This document shows, one piece after another, positions 26,634 to 35,031 of a DNA stretch of 39,803 nucleotides. The notes under the pieces were generated by a model, which worked only from the letters and a program-made list of their open reading frames with translations, made no database searches and was not told where the DNA came from. Where the stretch lies: the NCBI GenBank assembly GCA_913031305.1, contig CAJWEF010000005.1, forward strand, positions 1-39,803, in the 5' to 3' direction. Both the position numbers and the translations under genes were made by a program. Each line of letters opens with the position of its first letter. Within the stretch, counting starts at the first letter, position 1. The stretch comes from an uncultured Acidiferrobacteraceae bacterium (GTDB lineage: Bacteria; Pseudomonadota; Gammaproteobacteria; Arenicellales; UBA868).

Positions 26634-27540
26634 GCCCTACACCCTGGCAGTCGAGTTCGAAATCCTCCAGGGCGTCCAGGTAGTCGCGTTTGCTCTTGGG
26701 CATAGGCACTCGGACGCCAGCCATGTAGGAAATTAGATCAGCGCCATCACTCAGCAGTCCGCAGCCGCGATGCAGTTGCGCCAGGGCCAGAGCGCCGAGG
26801 TCTGCAGGGGGCGTCGGCTGGAACGCCTTGATTTGCTCCTTGAGAGTCACAAATTCCGGCCAGTTGCTGAAGAAGTCCGGGTCGCTTTTCATCATCTCGC
26901 ACTCGACTCGGCCGGCGCGGGCGAACTGTAAGACCGTTGCACCGATTCCATGAAAGCTCGGCATCTCTCCATAAACCTTAACAATGCGCCCGGTGATTTC
27001 GTCAATCGCCTTCATCGTCTGTGAAATTTTTACGTAACGGCTTTCATAGTAACTTGCGATTGAGCGGGTAAATACTTTGAAAGGCTCACCCCACAGTTCG
27101 TCTATGCCTTCGTGTCCACTGGGATGGCGAACCTGTTTACCCAGTTCGAGCGCCTCCGCAAAGCAGGCGCTGCACTCACGCATCAACTCGTTGTCGGTAC
27201 TGACATCGATGCTTTTGCTTTCGAGGCTGACGATGCTGGTAAAAATGTCAGTTGCGCGGTTGAACAGAGCCCCTGCAAGCATAGCGGCATTGACGCGCTT
27301 ACGTGCGGGGTTTTGCTCGGTCTCGTAACTGGCGCGGGCAGTTTCTACCTTATTTCCGGGCGTATTAATTCCTGGCTCGGTGTGGTGGAAGGTCCGCCGT
27401 GTCAGCATTAACAACAAGTCGCGTTTGGCTGAAAGCGTTTCCGCTGGAGGAGCATAGTAACGGATCCAGTAGCCATCGTAATAGATATGCGGCCGGCTGT
27501 TGATATCCTTTCGTGAACCGTTATTGATACTGGTATTCAT
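26614..27540 (-). CDS. Unrecognised 308-residue protein downstream of hyuA
   Basis: I do not recognise this family. The protein looks soluble and mostly helical, without signal peptide or membrane segments. An aromatic N-terminal stretch (HIYYDGYWIRYYAPP) is followed by a charged helical region. Possible landmarks are LLMLTRRTFHHTEPGINTPG, ELMRECSACFAEALELGKQV, HEGIDELWGEPFKVFTRSI, SYYESRYVKISQTMKAIDEI and GEMPSFHGIGATVLQFARAG. Codon choice looks like the neighbours, and the long frame supports a real gene. It starts 12 bases after the hyuA stop on the same strand, so it is probably the third member of hbd-hyuA-orphan. Its 3' end overlaps the carboxylate-amine ligase gene tail to tail. Confidence 0.75.
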   Translation of the reverse strand: MNTSINNGSRKDINSRPHIYYDGYWIRYYAPPAETLSAKRDLLLMLTRRTFHHTEPGINTPGNKVETARASYETEQNPARKRVNAAMLAGALFNRATDIFTSIVSLESKSIDVSTDNELMRECSACFAEALELGKQVRHPSGHEGIDELWGEPFKVFTRSIASYYESRYVKISQTMKAIDEITGRIVKVYGEMPSFHGIGATVLQFARAGRVECEMMKSDPDFFSNWPEFVTLKEQIKAFQPTPPADLGALALAQLHRGCGLLSDGADLISYMAGVRVPMPKSKRDYLDALEDFELDCQGVGLKSESA

Positions 27541-27552
27541 GAGTGACGCGGT

Positions 27553-29628
27553 CTAATCTGTCTGGATTGCTAGATCCGCGCCGGATTGTACGCCTCTCGC
27601 CCCTTGGAGCAAAGGTAGTTCGGTCAGGCCCATTGCGGGGCGGCCGCTGGCAATAGCGGTGACCCGCCCCTCAAAAAAGACTGTGGCTGGTGAATCCGGA
27701 TCATCAACGACATCCTGATCACGGGAGACGGTGATCTGGACCTCCTTAGCCCCTGCCATAAGGGCTTTCTCCCGAGCCAGTTGGATTGCCTGGCTTTCGG
27801 CATCCAACAAGGCATCTTCGAGATGACTATGGTCTGCCGGCCCCTTTGGGCCGAATACCCGGAAGATTCCCTGCACGGGCTGGGTCACAGTGACCCGCCC
27901 ACGCTGGGCAATACTACCGGCGACCGCGCCAATGGCATTAGCAACCTCTGCATGTTCAGGCAGGGCTAGCGTGATATTGAGTTGCTCGGCCGCCTTCGGG
28001 TAGTAGATCGGTGCGGGAGCGCCTACTGCCACCAGGGTGCGCCCGCGGTCCAATTGCAACGAGAACAGATCGCCGTCAATGCGACTCATCCCGGTGATCC
28101 ACTCGCTGAAAAGTCGCGCGGTACGCTCGCGTTCCAAACTGTTGCGTTGATCCGGGTCGGTTGCCAGGCAGGCTGACACGAGGGATTGACAGATCACGTT
28201 GACGACATAGTCCTGCACCGTCTGACTTGGGCCTACAGGGTCTCGTTCCTTAAATTGGCCCCAGCCGTAGACCTCGCGCATCTGCCGAGCCCAAATGATT
28301 GCGCCAAGCCGGGCAGCCGGGGTAGACCAATGGCTCATTTTCCCGAGCACATGAGCCGCATCCGTCGGGGTGAATCCACTGTATATGGCGACACCCTCGC
28401 GTACCAACCTGGCAGCCGCTCGCATCAGCTCACGGTCGCTTTCGGCCGCGGCCTCCAGATCCAGCGGGCCATCGGCGAGTCGCGCCCAGGCGTCGGCCTC
28501 GGCTTCAGAGAACCTTTTACGTTGACTGGCTTCAGCGAACAGTCGAACCACGTAGCGACTGCTTCGGGCACTGGTAGAGGATCTGCTACGGCGCTCCATG
28601 GATTCGAGTATCTGAGGGAACCAATGTGCCAGTAGGCTCATAGGGATAACCCGGCGCGGACCAATCGCCAATCCGACGCCACCCCGGAAGCGGGCTTCAC
28701 TGTCCCCGCCTAGGCCTACGGAGAACACCCGTACTGCGTCAATCATAGGGCGCCAATCGCCAATAACTGCGGCGTTAGCGCTCACCACCGGTTGACCGTT
28801 GCTGATGATCGCGATATCAGTGGTGGTGCCGCCCATATCTGCAATGATGGCGCTGTCTTGTTGCTGGAGCAAAGCTGCGCCCATAACGCTTGCGGCTGGC
28901 CCGGACAGGATAGTTTCTACCGGGCGGGACAACGCAAGCTCGACACTGATCAGCGAACCGTCTCCTTTAACCATCATCAGTGGGGCAGTAATCCGGTATT
29001 CGTGCAGGGTGATCTGTATCGCTCGAATCAGTTCATCGATATAAGGAATCAACGACGCGTTAAAGGCTACTGTCAGGGCCCGGCGTGGCGCATCCAGTTG
29101 TGAGGCCAGTTCGTGCCCGCAAGTTACCGGTTTATCGGTCAGTGAATGGACGAGATCACGTAGACGCAACTCGTGTTCGGCGTTGCGAACCCCAAACAGT
29201 CCAGAAATCCCGAAAGCGGCAACCTCATCACGCTGGGACTCGATGATCTGATGTGCCTTTTTTATATCCAGCGGTTCGCGCTCGACGCCTCCTGCATCGT
29301 GGCCCCCGCGGATCAGCACACAATGACCTCCACGGACAATTTGATCCAGTTGCGCCTGATTTACCTGCTGAGCGCTGTAGCCTGCCAGTAACAGGCACAC
29401 GGCCGTGCCACGACCTTCAACAATCGCATTGGTTGCAAGCGTGGTTGATAGGGAAACCAGTCGGCTTTTGGTCAGTAATTCGCGGGGAAGCTGGGCTAAC
29501 ACCTCGTTGATTCCGGCCGCCAACTGATGATGAGTTGTCAGTGCCTTCGCTGTACTGACCACCGACCCGGCGCGATCGAGAAGTACCGCGTCGGTATAAG
29601 TGCCGCCGGTATCAATACCTAGTCGCAA
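27553..29628 (-). CDS. Hydantoinase/oxoprolinase family protein, HyuA-type
   Basis: ATP-dependent amide-ring hydrolase subunit of 691 residues, a normal HyuA length. The actin-like ATPase signature DTGGTYTDAVLLD is near the N-terminus (residues 6-18). A second phosphate-binding region ADMGGTTTDIAIISNG lies around residue 270, followed by SVGLGGDSEARFRGGVGLAIG. Relatives act on hydantoins, 5-oxoproline or acetone, normally with a HyuB subunit; no HyuB is in this window. The start is a TTG; no ATG or GTG exists in frame between it and the preceding in-frame stop, and GGAGGG lies 14 bases upstream. It follows the dehydrogenase gene by 69 bases. The substrate is unknown. Confidence 0.85.
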   Translation of the reverse strand: MRLGIDTGGTYTDAVLLDRAGSVVSTAKALTTHHQLAAGINEVLAQLPRELLTKSRLVSLSTTLATNAIVEGRGTAVCLLLAGYSAQQVNQAQLDQIVRGGHCVLIRGGHDAGGVEREPLDIKKAHQIIESQRDEVAAFGISGLFGVRNAEHELRLRDLVHSLTDKPVTCGHELASQLDAPRRALTVAFNASLIPYIDELIRAIQITLHEYRITAPLMMVKGDGSLISVELALSRPVETILSGPAASVMGAALLQQQDSAIIADMGGTTTDIAIISNGQPVVSANAAVIGDWRPMIDAVRVFSVGLGGDSEARFRGGVGLAIGPRRVIPMSLLAHWFPQILESMERRSRSSTSARSSRYVVRLFAEASQRKRFSEAEADAWARLADGPLDLEAAAESDRELMRAAARLVREGVAIYSGFTPTDAAHVLGKMSHWSTPAARLGAIIWARQMREVYGWGQFKERDPVGPSQTVQDYVVNVICQSLVSACLATDPDQRNSLERERTARLFSEWITGMSRIDGDLFSLQLDRGRTLVAVGAPAPIYYPKAAEQLNITLALPEHAEVANAIGAVAGSIAQRGRVTVTQPVQGIFRVFGPKGPADHSHLEDALLDAESQAIQLAREKALMAGAKEVQITVSRDQDVVDDPDSPATVFFEGRVTAIASGRPAMGLTELPLLQGARGVQSGADLAIQTD

Positions 29629-29697
29629 GGGTTCTTCATAGCCCTCCGACTGAGCGTTTGAGGTGGTAACCAGCTTGACTGTCTGCTGCCGGAAAGC

Positions 29698-30552
29698 TTA
29701 CCGGCTGTAGTCGTGGAAGCCACGCCCGGTTTTACGCCCCAGGTAACCCGCATCGACCTTCTGCTTGAGCAAAGGGCACGGCCGGAATTTAGAGTCACCA
29801 AATTCCTGATGCAGCACATCCATAACCCAAAGGCAGACATCCAAGCCGATCATGTCAGCGAGAGCCAGTGGGCCCATGGGATGGGCCGCTCCGAGTTTCA
29901 TTGCCGCATCGATATCCTCGGCCGTGGCGAGTCCCTCGTAGAGGATAAAAGCCGCTTCGTTAATCATTGGAACCAGCATCCGATTGACCACAAAGCCCGG
30001 GCTATCCTTGACACTGACCGGTGTCTTTCCCAGGTCCCGGGCCAGCGCATCGACTGCTGCGTAGGTCTCGTCCGAGGTCTGCATAGCCCGAATCACTTCG
30101 ATCAGTGCCATCAGTGGCACCGGGTTGAAAAAATGCATGCCGATAACGCGCTCAGCGCGGCCACTGGCAGCCGCGATCCGGGTTAACGACAGCGACGAGG
30201 TATTCGAAGCGAGGATGGCGCTTTCTTGGCAGATCGCGTGGAGCTTTGAAAAAATTGGTATTTTGACGTCCATATTTTCACTTGCCGCCTCGACCACCAG
30301 ATCACACTCCGCCATGGCTTCAATATCAGTGGTGGCCTGGATCCTTGCCAGAGCCTGGGTACAGGCCTCCTGGGTGATTTTATCTTTCTCTACCAACCGT
30401 TCCAGGCTGGAACCCAGAGCATCCAGGCCTTTTTGCACCACTTCATCAGAGACATCCTGCATGATGACGTTGTAACCCCGGATCGCGCAGGTTTGGGCAA
30501 TACCATTACCCATAGTGCCGGCACCAATCACGCCGATATTCTTAAGACTCAT
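29698..30552 (-). CDS. 3-hydroxyacyl-CoA (3-hydroxybutyryl-CoA) dehydrogenase
   Basis: NAD(P)-dependent dehydrogenase interconverting 3-hydroxyacyl-CoA and 3-oxoacyl-CoA, 284 residues, the usual size of the short stand-alone form (Hbd/PaaH). The Rossmann motif is [20 protein letters not shown] at the N-terminus. The catalytic His is in [19 protein letters not shown], and [18 protein letters not shown] and [16 protein letters not shown] are family signatures. The ORF-track start at 30663 adds 37 unlikely residues; the ATG at 30552 ([10 protein letters not shown]) is preferred. It is the first gene of the putative hbd-hyuA-orphan transcript and is divergent from the deacetylase gene. Chain-length preference cannot be read. 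Confidence 0.92.
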   Translation of the reverse strand: MSLKNIGVIGAGTMGNGIAQTCAIRGYNVIMQDVSDEVVQKGLDALGSSLERLVEKDKITQEACTQALARIQATTDIEAMAECDLVVEAASENMDVKIPIFSKLHAICQESAILASNTSSLSLTRIAAASGRAERVIGMHFFNPVPLMALIEVIRAMQTSDETYAAVDALARDLGKTPVSVKDSPGFVVNRMLVPMINEAAFILYEGLATAEDIDAAMKLGAAHPMGPLALADMIGLDVCLWVMDVLHQEFGDSKFRPCPLLKQKVDAGYLGRKTGRGFHDYSR

Positions 30553-30695
30553 GTTTGTTGATAAGGTCCTGTGGCCAGTCAAGTTACTTTGAGGGTCGCC
30601 AAGGCTACCGCAAACCATAGCTAACACCAAACCTGACTCTGGCCGAGGTCGCCAGGATTTCACAATCAGGCGCGTTGGGAATAGACTAACCCCTC

Positions 30696-31835
30696 ATGGA
30701 CAGCGTCACCATGATTAAAAAGCTCGTCGGGTTTGACACGGTCTCTCGTGAAAGCAACCTGCCGTTAATCGATTTCGTTCAGAATATTCTCTACGATCAG
30801 GGGATTGGCTCGCGCCGGGTACCCAGTGCCGATGGGCAAAAGTCCAACCTGATTGCCACCGTTGGCCCCGAAGAAGTCGGTGGCGTCGTTCTTTCTGGCC
30901 ATACCGATGTAGTTCCCGTTGATGGGCAGGATTGGGACAGCGACCCTTTTACCCTGATGCGCTCGGGTAGCCGCTTGTATGGCAGGGGCAGTTGTGACAT
31001 GAAGGGATTTATTGGCATCGCTTTGGCCCTGGTACCCAAGATGGTGAACCTGCGCCGACCAATCCACTTTGCGTTGTCGTACGACGAGGAGGTAGGGTGT
31101 TTGGGTGCCCCGGATATGATAGAGGTGATTCGCCGCGAACTGCCGGAGCCGCAAGGTGTCATTGTCGGCGAGCCAACTACCATGGGTGCGGTCATTGGGC
31201 ATAAGGGTATGGTCGGGCTGCGTACGGTTGTGCGTGGCTATGAAGCGCATTCCAGTCAGACCCACCGGGGCGTCAGTGCTGTGATGACCGCGGCTCGATT
31301 GGTAAGTCATCTGGAATCAGTGGCCCAAGACCTGGCCAAAAAAACACCTAGCGATAATGGGTTTGAACCCCACTACACGTCGGTGCATGTAGGGGTTATT
31401 CATGGCGGTACGGCCCTTAACATTATCTCCGGCGAATGCGAATTCGTCTGGGACATCCGGAATATTCCAGGGGATGACCCACAATTGTTAATCGATGTTT
31501 TCGAGCAGTTCTGTCGAGACGAGGTTTTGCCGGGGATGCGTGCGCGGTATGAGCGTTGCGCTATTGACACCCAGGTGTTGGCAAGAAGCCCAGCCTTTGA
31601 TGAGTCGGCATCGCCAATACTGAGCCTAGTGCAGTCGCTGACCGGCAGTGACGATACAGCCCGGGTAGCCTACGGCGCAGAAGCTGGGCAATACCAAGGG
31701 GCTGGATTTCCCACGGTTTTATGTGGCCCCGGGTCGATTGATCAGGCGCACCAACCCAATGAGTTTATTGAGATGGCTGAGGTTGAATCAGGCGAGCGTT
31801 TTCTGAGCGCCCTGATCACCGAGATGTCTCGTTAA
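30696..31835 (+). CDS. argE: Acetylornithine deacetylase-like M20 metallohydrolase
   Basis: Di-zinc deacylase of 379 residues. Metal ligands are visible in LSGHTDVVPVDGQDW, RGSCDMKGFIG, YDEEVGCLGA and GPGSIDQAHQPNEF. GEPTTMGAVIGHKGMVGLRT is typical of ArgE, and the dimerisation domain starts near AHSSQTHRGVSAV. The expected reaction is N-acetylornithine to ornithine plus acetate in arginine synthesis. No other arg genes are in view and it lies next to amide-hydrolysing genes, so another N-acyl amino acid substrate is possible. It is convergent with the glycosyltransferase-like gene, 17 bases apart. Confidence 0.88.
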   Translation: MDSVTMIKKLVGFDTVSRESNLPLIDFVQNILYDQGIGSRRVPSADGQKSNLIATVGPEEVGGVVLSGHTDVVPVDGQDWDSDPFTLMRSGSRLYGRGSCDMKGFIGIALALVPKMVNLRRPIHFALSYDEEVGCLGAPDMIEVIRRELPEPQGVIVGEPTTMGAVIGHKGMVGLRTVVRGYEAHSSQTHRGVSAVMTAARLVSHLESVAQDLAKKTPSDNGFEPHYTSVHVGVIHGGTALNIISGECEFVWDIRNIPGDDPQLLIDVFEQFCRDEVLPGMRARYERCAIDTQVLARSPAFDESASPILSLVQSLTGSDDTARVAYGAEAGQYQGAGFPTVLCGPGSIDQAHQPNEFIEMAEVESGERFLSALITEMSR

Positions 31836-31852
31836 TCTTTGGCCGAGCCGAC

Positions 31853-32953
31853 TTAGAACATGGTACTGATTAGGCTTGCGCACTCGGTTGCTCCACCAAT
31901 GACATCCGCGCGCTCAAGCCGCTCCATGGCCAGCAACTGAGGGAGTCGGTCCAGCCATTGGCCGCCACCATACTCGGCGGCTTTGAAGTCAAGGCCTGGT
32001 ACCTGGCCGCGCAGGAAAGTGACCAGTGGCGCCATTTCTGGATAGTGCTCACGCACGAAGTAGCCAAAGGGAACTCCAGCTTCGAAAACTTCGGCGATGG
32101 TGCTGTATCCGACCTTGCCAATGACGATATCAGCGGCATGAATCAGGTCTGGGTGGTACATAGCGGTACGAGCTGGCAAGAAGGTAACATTGGCGTGAGT
32201 TTCAGCGCTCGTGCCGATACCTGCAACGACAAAATCGATCCCTCGGAAATCCGAACATAGGCGTTCATGAAAAGGAAATTCAGTCGCAGTGCCGCCCATG
32301 CTGATGAAAACCAGTTTTTGGCCCCGTCCCAGCCCGAGCTTGCCGCGGGTGGTGGCGCGGTCCTGGCGTTGTCGACGAGCGACCGGCCGGGTCGTTTTTG
32401 CATGGGAAACCGGAACGCAGACGGGAGTAGTTTGAATACGCAAGTCGGCGTGGGTGAATAGGGGTGCCAGCAATTCGCTGTAGTGGCGAAGGCTTGGCGC
32501 GTGCTCTGCAAGCCCGGCGTAGATCCAGTCCCAGGTGAAATTCTCTACGAGCACCGAGGGGATGCCAGCGACTTTTGCCGCAGCAAGCCCGAGTGGGGCG
32601 ATATCACTGATGACAAGTCGACACTTTAGCGCCTGAAATTGTGTCGCAAGCGCTTTGACCTCTTTAGGATCTAACGGCAGGCGCTTACTAAGCTCGATGA
32701 CCGTTGCGCCAACATCTGCATTCAGGGAGTCGGTCTGTACCAGGCCGAGATCGCAGTCTGTTCTATGGTAATTGAAGTTTCCAATACTTTGGGAGAAGTA
32801 CCAACGAGGGACATGAGTGAATAACTCAACCACCAAACTGGGGTCCCGATCGCGCATCGCTTCGATGACTGCGCTAGCCCGGGACGCGTGGCCAAAACCG
32901 TGCGATGAAATTACAAAAGCAACGCTTCGAGTTCGACTACCAATGTGGGTCAT
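31853..32953 (-). CDS. GT-B fold glycosyltransferase-like protein
   Basis: A 366-residue protein resembling GT-B glycosyltransferases (MurG/UGT-like) and the N-terminal part of plant L-arabinokinase. The N-terminus has VAFVISSHGFGHASRASAVI, a His/Gly-rich acceptor-side loop. A central LVFISMGGTATEFPFHER marks the start of the second Rossmann domain, and AADIVIGKVGYSTIAEVFEA is the usual C-terminal sugar-nucleotide region. No signal peptide or membrane segment is evident. Donor and acceptor are unknown. It begins 45 bases downstream of gshA on the same strand and may be co-transcribed with it, though no functional link is established. Confidence 0.7.
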   Translation of the reverse strand: MTHIGSRTRSVAFVISSHGFGHASRASAVIEAMRDRDPSLVVELFTHVPRWYFSQSIGNFNYHRTDCDLGLVQTDSLNADVGATVIELSKRLPLDPKEVKALATQFQALKCRLVISDIAPLGLAAAKVAGIPSVLVENFTWDWIYAGLAEHAPSLRHYSELLAPLFTHADLRIQTTPVCVPVSHAKTTRPVARRQRQDRATTRGKLGLGRGQKLVFISMGGTATEFPFHERLCSDFRGIDFVVAGIGTSAETHANVTFLPARTAMYHPDLIHAADIVIGKVGYSTIAEVFEAGVPFGYFVREHYPEMAPLVTFLRGQVPGLDFKAAEYGGGQWLDRLPQLLAMERLERADVIGGATECASLISTMF

Positions 32954-32998
32954 GGTGTTGCGCTGTCAGGGTTTGAAACACACAGCTGGTCGTTGGCG

Positions 32999-34564
32999 CT
33001 ACTGCTTGAAATAGTTATCCAGAAAGCTTTCGAAGTCCATAGTGTCATCTTGCTCGGCTTGCCGTGCGCTTTGGTGAGAGTTCGCCGCTTCCCGGCGCAA
33101 TAGTGTGTCTTCACCCGGATCCAAGGGATAGTTCTTGAAGTAGTTCTCATGGCTCTCGGCCTGAGCCATGGCAAATGTGAAGAAAGTGTTGTTGTGCTCC
33201 TTCATTTGCTGAAGAACCTTTGCTGAAGGGGTATTGTCGGGATCCTCGAAGGCAATGCGGTAGTGCGATAATGATTGACAGTAGCCAGCATCGCCGTGTT
33301 GATCCATATAAGCTGCCAGCGGCTCCAGCCACTCGATAAGTTCAAGCCCACAACGCGACACGGGGCATTCATGCCCCATACCACTAGTGATTGTCAGTCC
33401 AGGGTCGCGGCCGAATTCTGCTACACGCGTTTGGGTGTCACGAAGTCTGGCAAAGTCGTCCTCGCTTAGAGGCGGACTGGGCTCCAACAAGCATGCCAGC
33501 ATCATGAGATCCAGAAAACGAATTTCGTGCTCGTCAATACCGATGGGCAGAAAAGGGTTGAGGTCTAATGAGCGTAATTCGATGTATTCCACACCGTGTT
33601 CCTGCAGGGAATGGCTAGGTCGTTCACCAGAGAGGGCAACGCGTTTGGGTCGCATTGAAGCGTAATACTCATTTTCGATTTGTAGCAGCGAGTCATTCAA
33701 TTGGCGATATTCACCATCCACCTTGACTCCGATCCCCTGGTAGGGTGGATAAGGCTCGGTAGTGGCGCGCACCAGTGACTCTGTGTATTCGGCCAAACTG
33801 TTCAGGCTCATATGCACCGCCTCCTGGGCTTCACTTTGATAGCCCAGACCCGAAAGGCGCAGGCTGGTAGCATGAGGCAAATGATAACTGGCGTTGCCGA
33901 GTTTTTGCAGGTGATGTGAGCGGCCTTCCAGAAAAGTGGGGCACACGGCAGGCGAGGCGCCAAACAGGTAGGGTATCGTCCAGTCATGGCGATAGAAATT
34001 ACGCATCAGTCCCAGGTACTGTTCTGACTTGAAGTCACGTAGCGGTAGGGTCGAGTTCTTGACCTCCCGATACGGGCGCCAGAAATCATCGCTGAGAGAG
34101 AAATTGAAATGGATTCCGGAAATAGTCTGCATCAACCTGCCGTAGCGGTGGGCAAGACCTGTCCGGTAGACTGTTTTCATGCGACCTGCATTGGAATTAC
34201 CATAACGGGCAATCGGGATGCTGTCTTCGCCATGCAGGATGCAAGGCATACTGTTGACCCAGAGTTTTTCCTCCCCGATATTCTGGTAGGTGAACTGATG
34301 CAGTCTCGATAGAAACTCCAGCAATGCTGGCACCTTGTCGAAGATTGGGGTGATAAATTCCAGTAGTGCTTCGGAGTAATCGGTTGTGATGTAACGGTGG
34401 CTAAGCGCTGCACCTAATGCTTCGGGGTGGGGATGTTGCGAGATTACACCGGCGGCATCAATGCGCAGGCTTTCTTTTTCAAGCCCGCGTCGGACTGCGC
34501 CCGAGATTGGATCCATCCCGGCATGCTCGATCTTTTGCAGCGTTCGTGTTAGGTTGTTTCCCAC
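32999..34564 (-). CDS. gshA: Glutamate--cysteine ligase
   Basis: First and rate-limiting enzyme of glutathione synthesis, joining glutamate and cysteine by a gamma-peptide bond with ATP. The 521-residue length matches the proteobacterial GshA type (E. coli 518). Signatures are ISGAVRRGLEKESLRID near the N-terminus, TDYSEALLEFITP, SGIHFNFSLSDDFW around residue 150, YIELRSLDLNPFLPIGID and SGMGHECPVSRCG. The start is a GTG with GAGGG about 6 bases upstream. gshB is not in the window. The divergent yjbQ gene starts 41 bases away. Confidence 0.96.
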   Translation of the reverse strand: MGNNLTRTLQKIEHAGMDPISGAVRRGLEKESLRIDAAGVISQHPHPEALGAALSHRYITTDYSEALLEFITPIFDKVPALLEFLSRLHQFTYQNIGEEKLWVNSMPCILHGEDSIPIARYGNSNAGRMKTVYRTGLAHRYGRLMQTISGIHFNFSLSDDFWRPYREVKNSTLPLRDFKSEQYLGLMRNFYRHDWTIPYLFGASPAVCPTFLEGRSHHLQKLGNASYHLPHATSLRLSGLGYQSEAQEAVHMSLNSLAEYTESLVRATTEPYPPYQGIGVKVDGEYRQLNDSLLQIENEYYASMRPKRVALSGERPSHSLQEHGVEYIELRSLDLNPFLPIGIDEHEIRFLDLMMLACLLEPSPPLSEDDFARLRDTQTRVAEFGRDPGLTITSGMGHECPVSRCGLELIEWLEPLAAYMDQHGDAGYCQSLSHYRIAFEDPDNTPSAKVLQQMKEHNNTFFTFAMAQAESHENYFKNYPLDPGEDTLLRREAANSHQSARQAEQDDTMDFESFLDNYFKQ

Positions 34565-34605
34565 CTAGAGCCCTCGACAGTATGGCGTCACCGTTGGTTA
34601 ATTGA

Positions 34606-35031
34606 ATGACGAAGTGGTTTCAGGAAGACCTGAGAGTGCAAACCGCTGGCCGGGAGATCCGCGACATCACACCTTTGATTGCGGAATTGATGGGTCGTTC
34701 CGGAATTATGACCGGATTGTCCAACATTTTTATCGCCCATACCAGTGCTTCCCTCATGGTAACCGAGAATGCCGATCCTGCTGTTCACCATGATCTGGAG
34801 CGGTTTATGCGGCGTACTGCTCCCGATGGCGATGCACTTTACACACATACCGATGAAGGCCCGGATGATATGTCTGCACATGTGAGAAGTGTTCTGACAG
34901 ATACCAGCTTGAGTGTGCCGGTCGTTAAAGGCCGGCTCGCGCTTGGCACCTGGCAGGGCGTGTACCTTTGGGAGCACCGCGTCCGCCCCCACGTTCGACA
35001 TATTGTGGTGACAATTTGGGGAGAGCAGTGA
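34606..35031 (+). CDS. yjbQ: YjbQ/UPF0047-family protein
   Basis: Secondary thiamine-phosphate synthase-like family, 141 residues, a normal size. Conserved stretches are IAHTSASLMVTENADPAVHH (with the family His residues), TDEGPDDMSAHVRS and GTWQGVYLWEHRVRPHVRHI at the C-terminus. The E. coli homologue shows weak thiamine phosphate synthase activity, but the true role is unsettled. The stop overlaps the dusA ATG (TGATG), so it heads yjbQ-dusA-asmA. The SD before its ATG is weak. Confidence 0.92.
   Translation: MTKWFQEDLRVQTAGREIRDITPLIAELMGRSGIMTGLSNIFIAHTSASLMVTENADPAVHHDLERFMRRTAPDGDALYTHTDEGPDDMSAHVRSVLTDTSLSVPVVKGRLALGTWQGVYLWEHRVRPHVRHIVVTIWGEQ

Noticed and set aside
30553-30663. N-terminal extension of the 3-hydroxyacyl-CoA dehydrogenase
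   Set aside because: The Rossmann motif should lie within the first 15 or so residues, as it does from the ATG at 30552; the extension is not family-like.
30765-31310. 181-codon minus-strand ORF opposite argE
   Set aside because: It is antisense to an intact M20 deacylase with all metal ligands; no domain.
34968-35030. Upstream extension of dusA in the ORF track
   Set aside because: It overlaps the yjbQ coding region; the ATG at 35031 forms a TGATG junction and matches DusA starts.
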